Below, piece by piece: positions 1 through 6,929 of a stretch of 10,277 nucleotides of DNA. Positions within the stretch are counted from its first letter, which is position 1. Every line of letters starts with the position of its first letter. A program made the position numbers and the translations under genes. Under the pieces are notes generated by a model that worked only from the letters and a program-made list of their open reading frames with translations, had not been told where the DNA came from and did not search any database. Source of the DNA: CAZSVI01 sp964610205 (GTDB lineage Bacteria; Bacillota; Clostridia; DSM-8532); NCBI GenBank assembly GCA_964610205.1, contig CAZSVI010000130.1, positions 1 through 10,277 on the forward strand, written 5' to 3'.

Positions 1-10
1 GCTACTCTGG

Positions 11-46
11 TGCACTTTCTCTTTCAAAGGTTGCACTTACTTTGTC
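11..46. repeat. Imperfect direct repeat at the left window edge
   Basis: TGCACTTTCTCTTTC (11-25) and TGCACTTACTTTGTC (32-46) agree at 12 of 15 positions with a 21-nt period. Positions 1-90 hold no gene that I can support. The repeat could belong to the end of an element lying to the left, but the window does not show it. Confidence 0.4.
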
Positions 47-54
47 CATTCACC

Positions 55-79
55 CAAATAATACAAATAATACAAATAT
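55..79. repeat. Short tandem repeat, 9-bp unit
   Basis: CAAATAATA occurs at 55-63 and 64-72, and a third partial copy (CAAATAT) begins at 73. It lies just past the 3' end of the SLH/transglutaminase gene. Probably a chance AT-rich microrepeat. Confidence 0.6.
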
Positions 80-90
80 AATTAAAAGAA

Positions 91-1812
91 TCATTTGGCG
101 TATTTGATTGATTCGAGCCTTATTACCTGTATTTCCTTCTTTGAGGAATCAATAAAGCTTTGCACGGTATATCCCAATTCATCATTTATATCATATATAA
201 TTTTTACAATATCCAGGTTTTCAGCATCAATATCCTGAAGTTTTAAATAAATATCCGTTTCCCGGCTTTTTACAGCTTCCTTTAAAGCTTGTATAAACAT
301 GGCTTCACTGTTTATAACCAGATTGTTTTTATAAAAGTAATTCTCCTCTATCGCCGTGCAGGGAGGATAATTCTCATAGAGCCAGATGTGCTCCTGTTTG
401 ATTTCATTATCGGTGAGGTTGAAATAATCATAGCAGAGGGAATCTTTCCCATTTTCGGTCACCGGGTCGTCCCATGTTACATCCACATGATAGGGTCCCC
501 CGTTCAGCAGAACCATATTCCAGGAATGACTGCTTCCGTCAGCCTCACCTATAACCATGCGGCACGGAATTCCAGCCCTGTTTAACAACAGCATCATAAG
601 CTCCGAATACCCCTGGCAAACAGCCGTTCCTGTTTGCAATGCACCAAGGGCATGAAAGGATGATTCCGGTATTTCATCAATTATCTTTGAACTTGTATCA
701 TATTTCAAGGTTTGGATAAGAAAGTCATGTACCGCTTTTTCCTTTTCATAATCCGTCATTCCCGGTTCCAGTATGATACTGTTTATTTCGTCAACCGCGG
801 CAAAGAGGCTTTGATCCTGCTCCAATGTATTTACATAACGGGGTTTGATATATAAAACATACTCGTTTTCTTTCTGCCAGAGTTCGGATGAATAACCCTT
901 GTAAAAAACTCCCGTTGATAACTGTACCCGTTCCAGTATGTATCCGATATGTTTTTGAAACTCATTGTTTACCATCTCTTCATTAAGTGTAAATTCCATA
1001 TCGCTTTCATGCTCTAAAAAAGCATTCTCAACCTCAGCCAAATTTAACAGCCATTGATTGGCAAGAGGTCTTCCCTGGCCTTCCAGCAGCATTTCCACGC
1101 TTTCGCCTGAAAACATCCCCTTGTTGTAGAGAAAGACAATCAGATACTGGTTATGCAGTTTGTGATCAACAAACATTGTTCTCCAGGACAATTCCGAAAG
1201 ACGCGCGCGGGTAAAAGGTATGCCGTCATTAATTTTTTCTCCCGGTTTTAAGATACCTGCCTTTAACGCTGTCTGCTCCACCGTATCCCAGGTGAAATCC
1301 TGTCCGTCTTTATCAGTATAACCAAGAGCACGTAATAAAAAGGTTAAATATGATTTTTCATCGACAGCCCGCTCTGATCCGTACATATTTTTTCCCACAC
1401 CATTGGTCAGGGCATTTTGGTACAAATACCCTATGTAAGGGCTTGCCCAGGAGGCTACATCGGTAAAAGGATAATCACAATCGGTCGAAAGCGCCTCCTG
1501 TTCGGCTCCAAGAAGACGGACAAGCATCGCTGCAGCTTCCATCCGGTTGGCTGTCCTATCCAGCATAAGATCCCCATTGCTTCCCCTTAATACATTCAGT
1601 GTATTTAAAGCAGTTGCTGGAGTTAGCTTAACAAGATAGGAAAGGATATCCGGTGTGAATTCACCCTGGAAATATACCTGATACCGTAAATTTTCAGGAA
1701 AAAGCAGATCAACCGGGTTATTCTCAACAGCCCATGATCCGTATATATTCAGAGTGCATAGACAAATTGCAATAATCATTGCTGCAATTATTAATTTACA
1801 CCTTTTAGACAT
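91..1812 (-). CDS. Exported SLH-domain protein with C-terminal transglutaminase-like domain
   Basis: The 573-residue product begins with a signal peptide (MSKR, then a hydrophobic run at about residues 7-24). Residues about 75-135 resemble an S-layer homology repeat (PFTDVASWASPYIGYL near 115-130). A weaker, incomplete second repeat follows to about 215. The C-terminal part (about 350-455) is a transglutaminase-like (papain-fold) domain. C399 lies in GTAVCQGYS, H429 in SSHSWNMV and D444 in HVDVTWDDP, giving an apparently intact Cys-His-Asp triad. Members of this fold act as proteases, peptide cross-linkers or amidases; the substrate cannot be read from sequence. The SLH part suggests attachment to secondary wall polymer, so the protein probably acts at the cell surface. 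The ATG has AGGGGA 8 nt upstream. A 351-nt gap and its own candidate promoter separate it from the flagellar group, so it is probably a single-gene unit. Confident in the domains, not in the role. Confidence 0.85.
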   Translation of the reverse strand: MSKRCKLIIAAMIIAICLCTLNIYGSWAVENNPVDLLFPENLRYQVYFQGEFTPDILSYLVKLTPATALNTLNVLRGSNGDLMLDRTANRMEAAAMLVRLLGAEQEALSTDCDYPFTDVASWASPYIGYLYQNALTNGVGKNMYGSERAVDEKSYLTFLLRALGYTDKDGQDFTWDTVEQTALKAGILKPGEKINDGIPFTRARLSELSWRTMFVDHKLHNQYLIVFLYNKGMFSGESVEMLLEGQGRPLANQWLLNLAEVENAFLEHESDMEFTLNEEMVNNEFQKHIGYILERVQLSTGVFYKGYSSELWQKENEYVLYIKPRYVNTLEQDQSLFAAVDEINSIILEPGMTDYEKEKAVHDFLIQTLKYDTSSKIIDEIPESSFHALGALQTGTAVCQGYSELMMLLLNRAGIPCRMVIGEADGSSHSWNMVLLNGGPYHVDVTWDDPVTENGKDSLCYDYFNLTDNEIKQEHIWLYENYPPCTAIEENYFYKNNLVINSEAMFIQALKEAVKSRETDIYLKLQDIDAENLDIVKIIYDINDELGYTVQSFIDSSKKEIQVIRLESIKYAK

Positions 1813-1883
1813 GCATCATTCCCCTATTTGTTGTTCATTCAGCACCTTCATTGTCATTTCTGCTGCAGGCAGCTGTTCTTATC

Positions 1884-1912
1884 TATATAAAATGAAAAAA
1901 GTTTTTAGACAA
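1884..1912 (-). promoter_or_regulatory. Candidate sigma-A promoter of the SLH/transglutaminase gene
   Basis: Read on the minus strand, TTGTCT (1907-1912) and TATATA (1884-1889) are separated by exactly 17 nt, with the -10 about 72 nt before the ATG at 1812. The left arm of a 16-bp inverted repeat (1887-1902) covers the -10 and most of the spacer, so a regulator could act here. Assigned by consensus match only. Confidence 0.45.
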
Positions 1913-1951
1913 ATGATTACTTATAAGTGAAGCATACTTTTTTCATTTTAT
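1887..1951. repeat. 16-bp perfect inverted repeat flanking a promoter -35 region
   Basis: ATAAAATGAAAAAAGT (1887-1902) and its exact reverse complement ACTTTTTTCATTTTAT (1936-1951) are separated by 33 nt. The spacer holds a 10-bp perfect palindrome, ACTTATAAGT (1919-1928), and the candidate -35 box. It has no GC-rich stem with a U-tract on the minus strand, so it is not a typical terminator. A paired operator or the remnant of a small inverted-repeat element are both possible. Confidence 0.7.
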
Positions 1952-1965
1952 GCTGCCCATGTGCC

Positions 1966-2004
1966 ATTTATATATGTTGAATTAAATATTCAACATATAT
2001 AAAT
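1966..2004. repeat. 17-bp perfect AT-rich palindrome, 5-nt centre
   Basis: The arms at 1966-1982 and 1988-2004 are exact reverse complements (ATTTATATATGTTGAAT on the left), with TAAAT between them. Neither side carries a U-tract outside the stem. It lies in the 351-nt gap 1813-2163, which holds no gene that I can see; the rest of the gap is AT-rich with short weak repeats, such as ATTGTAA near 2050 facing TTACAAT near 2074. It could be a protein-binding palindrome, a cruciform or a weak transcript hairpin. Confidence 0.75.
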
Positions 2005-2163
2005 AATATCAAAATTATATCTTATTGAACAAGGCATTACAATATACCGATTGTAACAGTCTTATTTCAAAAATTACAATTCGTTACTATTAAATTGAAT
2101 TAAATAATTTCTGAATTAACAAGGAGAAAAGACATTTTGACGCTCATTGAATTGTTTACCCCT

Positions 2164-3333
2164 TCAGGGATTCCTGAATAAGCTATTATCATCCGTCTGT
2201 TCCATTATTATGAACGCGGAAGCCAGAAGGCGCTCTTTCCCCGTGGAGGGTCTGTTTACCGTCTCACCTGAAATTATCATCTGACTGGAGGCGCCTCCAT
2301 CCAGAAGAGCCGCCTCGGTTACACCAACAGATATTAATATGTCCGCCAGTTGTTTTCCTGTAACCCCAACACTGTATCCGGGCTGTCTGCCATCTACTAC
2401 AAGGAATATAAGGGTGGAAGCATCTTTTATTCCGACCGCGGTCCTCGGGGTGGGAATTCCAAGGCTGCCGGCCCAGGGATCATTTTCACCTGCCGTATTA
2501 ACTCCGTTTTCAACAAGGGAGCCCGAACATTGGTATCCCTGCTCCGCCTCTCCCTCCCAGGACAGTTTTACCTCATTGCCCGGAATAAAACTTAGAAGCG
2601 GTGAATTATCCGTTCTTAAATCAACAATTAAATACCCGTTATCAGGTATATCCGTTTCCCCACTTACTATTTCCGACGACACCACCTTATTGTTTTCAAC
2701 TATACAAGTGGTGGATTTCCCTTCGATCCGGTTTGCAGGACCGAATTCCGGTGTAAATATCAAAATTCCCCTGTCCTGAGGGTACGGATTCACCCTGTCA
2801 ACAGGCAGTTTTTCCTCTCCCTGCTGAATCCACGTCTTTATTGAGGAATTTAGAAACCAGGCTTTTTGATCCTTGATTAACAGATTCCTTCCATAGCCGG
2901 AGCTTCCCGATATAATCCTCCCGTTTTGAACAACCAGTCCTGACGGTTGACCGTAGGCATGGTTGAAGCCAGCATTCACTGTGGCCGCAGCTTCATATCT
3001 CAGATTCATTTCACTTAAAAACTCAAAACCGAATATTCTGTCCTGTGACAGGACAGGGAAAACCTCCAGATTAGGATTTTCAAGGTTCAATTCCAGGAAA
3101 TACGCCACCTGTGGTTTCCCATCAATTTCAAATTCCTCTCTCCAATGAATTACTGCTTCCTTAATCGGTTCTTCAGGTACCGGCGCAGAGGATGCTTCAA
3201 CAGGATTGTCATCGTATAAATAAGACCCATCCAAAGGAACCGAATGATGTTCTTCTGATGGGCCCAAACCTGATAAGGAAAACAGAATCAGTATGAAAAC
3301 AACCAGACGCAGACTATCATTCCTTTTTTTCAT
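2164..3333 (-). CDS. Exported phosphodiester glycosidase (NAGPA-domain) family protein
   Basis: The 389-residue product has an N-terminal hydrophobic segment (residues 8-24, after MKKRNDSLR) that is a signal peptide or anchor, then an acidic, proline-containing linker. From about residue 60 to the end it resembles the NAGPA / phosphodiester glycosidase domain. Visible signatures are VNAGFNHAYGQPSGLVVQNGRI (start near 119), PRTAVGI (296-302), VVDGRQPGYSVG (312-323) and LLDGGASSQM (343-352). Family members hydrolyse sugar-1-phosphodiester bonds: the human enzyme uncovers mannose-6-phosphate, and bacterial relatives have been linked to exopolysaccharide or teichoic-acid phosphodiesters. The substrate here is unknown. 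The ATG overlaps the last 17 nt of flgJ. No clear Shine-Dalgarno sequence precedes it and an in-frame TAA lies just upstream, so translation is probably coupled to flgJ. A short repeat (TTCAGG/CCTGAA) spans the stop codon, but no U-tract follows. Confidence 0.82.
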   Translation of the reverse strand: MKKRNDSLRLVVFILILFSLSGLGPSEEHHSVPLDGSYLYDDNPVEASSAPVPEEPIKEAVIHWREEFEIDGKPQVAYFLELNLENPNLEVFPVLSQDRIFGFEFLSEMNLRYEAAATVNAGFNHAYGQPSGLVVQNGRIISGSSGYGRNLLIKDQKAWFLNSSIKTWIQQGEEKLPVDRVNPYPQDRGILIFTPEFGPANRIEGKSTTCIVENNKVVSSEIVSGETDIPDNGYLIVDLRTDNSPLLSFIPGNEVKLSWEGEAEQGYQCSGSLVENGVNTAGENDPWAGSLGIPTPRTAVGIKDASTLIFLVVDGRQPGYSVGVTGKQLADILISVGVTEAALLDGGASSQMIISGETVNRPSTGKERLLASAFIIMEQTDDNSLFRNP

Positions 3334-3688
3334 AACTTACGGTATAAAGATTATCCATATTCAGGCTGAGCTGCCGGTATAGAATATCTGCCAGCCCGAT
3401 TCCCCTTTCCTTTGCGCTGTTTATAAGTTCATCATCCAGCATATCCTCGAATATTTCCCGCCCAGTGCTTTTTGTAAGGAGGTCACTCTCGGGAACGGTC
3501 TTTTTCATCTGCTTATACATTATTTGCATAAAAATTCCTTCAAAAGATTTACAGGCCTCCTTCAGCTTTTCTCTGTCACCATCGGAATACGCTTTTTCCA
3601 GAATATCCTCAAAAGACTGATCCTCGTTGATCTGTCTTTTATTAATAGTATTTGCTATATCGTTTATGCCAATTCCATCAATTTTCAT
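3317..3688 (-). CDS. flgJ: Flagellar rod-binding protein, FlgJ N-terminal domain only
   Basis: The 123-residue protein matches the rod-binding FlgJ N-terminal family. Residues 40-108 carry the core: LKEACKSFEGIFMQIMYKQM (42-61), a charged and polar linker, then GREIFEDMLDDELINSAKERG (76-96) and GLADILYRQL (98-107). In enterobacteria FlgJ is the rod cap and has a C-terminal muramidase; that domain is absent here, as is common in Firmicutes, so a separate wall enzyme would be needed. It lacks a signal peptide and is expected to leave through the flagellar type III export apparatus. A good AAGGAG lies 10 nt before the ATG. It follows the flgG-like gene by 43 nt and its 3' end overlaps the next gene by 17 nt, so it is probably in one operon with flhO and flhP. 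Confidence 0.88.
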   Translation of the reverse strand: MKIDGIGINDIANTINKRQINEDQSFEDILEKAYSDGDREKLKEACKSFEGIFMQIMYKQMKKTVPESDLLTKSTGREIFEDMLDDELINSAKERGIGLADILYRQLSLNMDNLYTVSYEKKE

Positions 3689-3731
3689 ATCAATACAACT
3701 CCTTCAGCGAAGTTTCCTTGCCGATTTGTGT

Positions 3732-4532
3732 TTACCGTTTCAGGTTATTTGCAATACCGAGCATTTCATCGGAAGTTGTAATAGCCTTGGAATTCAGTTC
3801 ATAAGCTCTTTGAGCGGTAATAAGGTTCACCATTTCCTCAACAATCTGAACATTCGATGCCTCAAGGTATCCCTGCCTCAGAATACTTGGAGCTCCCATA
3901 TCCGCATCATAAACAGCAAAGCCCGAGGCGCTGTTTTCAGAATACATGTTACCGCCGATGGATTCAAGTCCCTGAGGATTATTGAATTTAAATATTCCAA
4001 TACGCTGACCCGTGGGAATAATAAAGCCTTCTTCATCCCTGTAGCTGACATCACCCTGCTCTGATACTGTCATCTGCTCCAGTGGAAAGTCAAAGTAAAT
4101 GGGCTCTCCGTTTTCATCCAAAACCGGGTATCCCCGGGCAGTAGTAATCATATTGCCGTCTTCCGTTACCGAAAGCTTGAAGCTTCCGTCACGTGTATAG
4201 TAAATATTCTGATCGGCATACCGTATACTGAAAAATCCATCTCCTACAATGGCAAAATCCAGTTGGTTTTCAGTCTGCTGAAGACTGCCCCAGGTAAAAT
4301 CCCTGGACACGGATCTGGCTACAACTCCATGTCCGACCTGTAGGTTAACCGGCCTTCCCTGGTTTTCCATCATGTATGCGCGCTCAATTGTTACATATAA
4401 CAAATCCTCGAATTCAGCCCTTTCCTTTTTAAAGGCATATGTGTTCACATTCGCCAGATTATTTGAAATGGTATCCACATTAAACTGCATGGCCTTCATT
4501 CCTGAACTGGCCGTCCAAAGCGCTCTCATCAT
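3732..4532 (-). CDS. flhP: Flagellar basal-body rod protein, FlgG/FlhP type
   Basis: The product is 266 residues from the chosen start and belongs to the rod/hook/axial family. The N-terminal helix has the family motif (SNNLANVNTYAFKKERAEF, 23-41). The middle holds LDFAIVGDGFFSI (91-103) and YYTRDGSFKL (111-120). The C-terminal helix has the matching SNVQIVEEMVNLITAQRAYE (226-245). FlgG forms the distal rod between rod and hook. MMRALWTASSGM is the usual family N-terminus, so I start at the first of two adjacent ATG codons. AGGAAAGG lies about 12 nt upstream, a little far; an in-frame ATG at 4544 is the alternative. A TTG at 4571 would add an unlike-family extension and is less likely. It is the second of two paralogous rod genes, 78 nt after flhO. 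A small hairpin (CGGGA 4562-4566, TCCCG 4572-4576) sits between them. Second after mbl matches flhP in B. subtilis. Confidence 0.9.
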   Translation of the reverse strand: MMRALWTASSGMKAMQFNVDTISNNLANVNTYAFKKERAEFEDLLYVTIERAYMMENQGRPVNLQVGHGVVARSVSRDFTWGSLQQTENQLDFAIVGDGFFSIRYADQNIYYTRDGSFKLSVTEDGNMITTARGYPVLDENGEPIYFDFPLEQMTVSEQGDVSYRDEEGFIIPTGQRIGIFKFNNPQGLESIGGNMYSENSASGFAVYDADMGAPSILRQGYLEASNVQIVEEMVNLITAQRAYELNSKAITTSDEMLGIANNLKR

Positions 4533-4610
4533 AATACTTTTCATCCTTTCCTTGAAGTATGCGGGACACAATCCCGTTCCCCCGTCTGCGCCCGTACTGC
4601 GACTGATAAG

Positions 4611-5384
4611 CTATACTCTTCCCACTTCATTAACCGCTTTATCCAGAGTACCGTCAATTGCTGTTATAACCCGCTGATTGGCTTCGTAGCTTCGCATAAG
4701 GGATATCATATCTACCATTTCACGGATTGCATCAACGTTGGATTGCTCCAGATAACTCTGTATTACCTGACCCGTGAATTCTACCTCCATGGTGTTTTCG
4801 GTGGGGCTTAAAAGGTTTTCCCCGTTTTTCCGGAGTGTGTGCGGATCTTCAAATTGCTTAATCAAAAGTGTATCGACAATAAGTCCGTTCTGTATTATAG
4901 AACCGTCATTATTGACGGTAAATTGATCACTGTCCAGTTGAATGACTCCGTTTTTACCCAAAACAAAGTACCCCTGCTTTGAAATTAATTGCCCATTGGA
5001 ATTAAGGGAAAAGCCCCCGTCCCTTGTATAAAACTCCATAAACCCATTTTCCGAGGGAACGGCAATACTGAAAAAGGCTTTTCCTTCATCCTGGATACTT
5101 ATATCCAGGCTGTGGTCAGTTTTCCTGAGTCCGCCCTGCTGAAAATATGTATATATCTCACCGACATCATTGCTGAAGGAAAGGTCACCAACAGGAACCC
5201 CGTCCATGACTCCGTCAGTATTATCATAAATTCTCCTTGCCAATAATTTTGGAAAACCCTCAAGAACCACCGTATCTTTTTTATAGCCGTTGGTTGATAC
5301 ATTGGCCAGATTATTTGCCAGTACGTCCATTTTCTTATTCAGGGCAAGCATGCTCCATCCGGAGGTATATAATCCTCTAACCAT
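4611..5384 (-). CDS. flhO: Flagellar basal-body rod protein, FlgF/FlhO type
   Basis: The 257-residue protein is a rod/hook-family paralogue of its downstream neighbour. The N-terminal motif is LANNLANVSTNGYKKD (22-37), the central part carries FYTRDGGFSLNSNGQLISKQG (118-138), and the C-terminal helix is SNVDAIREMVDMISLMRSYE (215-234). Such proteins stack to form the rod that crosses peptidoglycan. Length fits FlgF/FlgG (about 250-265). The first position after mbl matches flhO of B. subtilis, which with flhP makes the distal rod there. The ATG has AGGAAG 8 nt upstream. A strong terminator follows mbl (5555-5589), so this gene probably has its own promoter in the 217-nt gap, or depends on read-through. 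The symbol follows synteny; FlgF or FlgG would be equally fair by similarity. Confidence 0.88.
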   Translation of the reverse strand: MVRGLYTSGWSMLALNKKMDVLANNLANVSTNGYKKDTVVLEGFPKLLARRIYDNTDGVMDGVPVGDLSFSNDVGEIYTYFQQGGLRKTDHSLDISIQDEGKAFFSIAVPSENGFMEFYTRDGGFSLNSNGQLISKQGYFVLGKNGVIQLDSDQFTVNNDGSIIQNGLIVDTLLIKQFEDPHTLRKNGENLLSPTENTMEVEFTGQVIQSYLEQSNVDAIREMVDMISLMRSYEANQRVITAIDGTLDKAVNEVGRV

Positions 5385-5434
5385 AATAAAACTTCCTGTA
5401 TAAAAATTTTTCTTTTAGAAGCCGGATGTGTGTT

Positions 5435-5454
5435 AAGCTGAAACCATTCAGCTT
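5435..5454 (-). other. Short stem-loop in the flhO leader
   Basis: AAGCTGAA (5435-5442) and TTCAGCTT (5447-5454) are perfect reverse complements around a 4-nt centre. The hairpin lies about 50 nt before the flhO ATG and has no U-tract, so it is not a terminator. It would be in the transcript if the promoter is at 5478-5485. Its role is unknown. Confidence 0.5.
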
Positions 5455-5477
5455 TGTTCGGCTTATACATAATATAT

Positions 5478-5504
5478 TTATCGGAAAATAATATGTTTTG
5501 CATA
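5478..5504 (-). promoter_or_regulatory. Possible sigma-D (flagellar) promoter of flhO
   Basis: On the minus strand TCCGATAA (5478-5485) matches the flagellar sigma-D -10 consensus GCCGATAA at seven of eight positions. The -35 expected about 15 nt upstream is poor (TATG against TAAA). It lies between the mbl terminator and flhO, where a promoter is needed. Consensus match only. Confidence 0.35.
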
Positions 5505-5554
5505 ATAATCCCGCAGACAAAAGATTGTTTTTACAATATTGACACTAAAGGCAT

Positions 5555-5589
5555 AAAAAAAGCCGTAAACTTTTTGTTTACAGCCTTTT
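5555..5589 (-). terminator. Rho-independent terminator of mbl
   Basis: The minus transcript folds as a 14-bp stem (arms 5576-5589 and 5557-5570) with an AAAAA loop, followed or overlapped by seven U residues (complement of 5555-5561). It starts 12 nt after the mbl stop codon. Two of the pairs are G-U on the minus transcript but A-C mismatches on the plus transcript, so the hairpin is oriented for mbl. Confidence 0.88.
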
Positions 5590-5601
5590 AAGAATATTTT
5601 G

Positions 5602-6639
5602 CTACCTTCTGTACTCGGATCTTTCAACCTGCGTATTATGAATTATTTCAATATTATCAAGAACCTTCCCGGTTCCAAGAGCTACACAGGATACGGCATC
5701 TTCAGCAATCAGCACGTTAATTCCCGTTCTGTGCTGCAACAGTTTGTCCAGGCCATATACAAGGCTCCCGCCTCCTGTCATAACAATACCCCGGTCGCTG
5801 ATATCGGCCGCAAGCTCAGGAGGGGTTCTTTCCAGTACCGAATGAACCGCTTCGACTATACTTGAGACCGGTTCTTCCAATGCTTCCATAATCTCAGTCG
5901 ATGTAATGCGGATTGTTTTCGGAAGACCAGACACAAGATTTCTGCCCCGGACATCCATGGAAACTTCCTGGGTTCTGGGAAATACCGTTCCTATTTGAAT
6001 CTTCATTTCCTCTGCGGTACGTTCACCGATCATGATATTATGCTTTTTGCGCATGTACCGGATAATGGCTTCATCAAGCTTGTCCCCGGCAATTTTGGTA
6101 GACGAGCTTACAACGGTTCCTCCTAAGGATATTACTGCAATATCCGTAGTTCCTCCTCCCACGTCCACAACCATGCTGCCGCATGCTTTTGTAATATCTA
6201 TGCCCGCTCCGATTGCTGCGGCAATCGGCTCCTCAATAAGATATGTCTTCCTTGCACCAGCCTGAACAGCTGCATCTTCAACAGCACGTTTTTCAACTTC
6301 GGTTACACCGCTGGGAACGCATATCATTACCCTGGGTTTGAACAATTTAAACATACTTCTGCTGCAAACCTTGTTTATGAAGTATTTGAGCATTCGCTCA
6401 GTTACCTGATAGTCGGATATAACACCTTCCCGCAAAGGCCTTATAGCCACTATGTTACCGGGGGTCCTCCCCAGCATCTTCCTGGCTTCTTCCCCGACAG
6501 CCAGAAGCCTGTTGGTGTTTTTGTCAATAGCAACCACAGACGGTTCCCTAAGAACAATCCCTTTTCCTTTTATATAGACCAAAATAGTCGCCGTTCCCAA
6601 ATCAATACCAATATCCAGTCCCAGACCCAATTGTGACAA
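5602..6639 (-). CDS. mbl: Rod-shape-determining actin homologue, Mbl/MreB
   Basis: The 345-residue protein is a bacterial actin that forms membrane-bound filaments guiding side-wall peptidoglycan synthesis. The nucleotide-binding motifs are intact: phosphate-1 DLGTAT (13-18), the IEEPIAAAIGAG segment (135-146), phosphate-2 DVGGGTTD (159-166) and adenosine TGGGS (288-292). Length fits MreB/Mbl (about 333-345). Position directly after spoIIID and before flhO/flhP matches mbl in B. subtilis; by similarity alone it could equally be called mreB. The start is TTG. At 6639 the spacing to AGGGA is about 8 nt; a second in-frame TTG at 6630 lies 9 nt after AAAGGGG and would give an N-terminus closer to the family (GLGLDIGIDLGT). 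Terminators before and after it suggest a single-gene transcript. Confidence 0.95.
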   Translation of the reverse strand: MSQLGLGLDIGIDLGTATILVYIKGKGIVLREPSVVAIDKNTNRLLAVGEEARKMLGRTPGNIVAIRPLREGVISDYQVTERMLKYFINKVCSRSMFKLFKPRVMICVPSGVTEVEKRAVEDAAVQAGARKTYLIEEPIAAAIGAGIDITKACGSMVVDVGGGTTDIAVISLGGTVVSSSTKIAGDKLDEAIIRYMRKKHNIMIGERTAEEMKIQIGTVFPRTQEVSMDVRGRNLVSGLPKTIRITSTEIMEALEEPVSSIVEAVHSVLERTPPELAADISDRGIVMTGGGSLVYGLDKLLQHRTGINVLIAEDAVSCVALGTGKVLDNIEIIHNTQVERSEYRR

Positions 6640-6723
6640 CCCCTTTTCCCTAAATAATTCTATCCCCGGAAGTATTTATAACTTAAGCTCCGTTTTTAAT
6701 ATCCAGTATTATTTCCATAAAAA

Positions 6724-6752
6724 CAAATATACAGACATATTCCCCATGACAA
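6724..6752 (-). promoter_or_regulatory. Weak candidate promoter for mbl
   Basis: On the minus strand TTGTCA (6747-6752) is followed 17 nt later by TATTTG (6724-6729), or 15 nt later by TATATT (6726-6731). The gene needs a promoter here because a terminator follows spoIIID. A 6-bp inverted repeat, CGGTTC (6760-6765) and GAACCG (6777-6782), lies just upstream. The -10 is imperfect. Confidence 0.3.
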
Positions 6753-6900
6753 AAATATACGGTTCCTTTCTAAGTTGAACCGGATTTATTACCATGTCGT
6801 CTTTTGTCTATTTTTATATTAACACATTTCATATGGAATGCAAGGATAATTTGGAAAGCTGCTATAAAGCCTATTATGGTTACTGTTTGAGTATCCGGAC

Positions 6901-6929
6901 ATAAAGAAAGACCGGTTTTATCCGGCCTT
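6901..6929 (-). terminator. Terminator of spoIIID, overlapping its stop codon
   Basis: On the minus transcript an 8-bp stem (6922-6929 with 6908-6915, one G-U pair) closes on a 6-nt loop and is followed by a U-rich tail (TTTCTTTAT). The 5' arm lies in the last codons of spoIIID and the TAA is in the loop. As at the mbl terminator, the G-U pair becomes A-C on the other strand, which fits minus-strand termination. Confidence 0.75.

Noticed and set aside
1..81. Plus-strand open frame running in from the left edge to a TAA at 79-81
   Set aside because: Only 26 codons are visible, their residues match nothing I know, and they run into the AT-rich tandem repeat.
2339..2779. Plus-strand open frame of 146 codons inside the phosphodiester glycosidase-like gene
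   Set aside because: It is antisense to a gene with clear family motifs and has no RBS or recognisable domain; the same applies to the other antisense frames.
4533..4571. Longer FlgG-type protein starting with TTG at 4571
   Set aside because: The added residues are not family-like, and MMRALWTASSGM at 4532 is the usual N-terminus.
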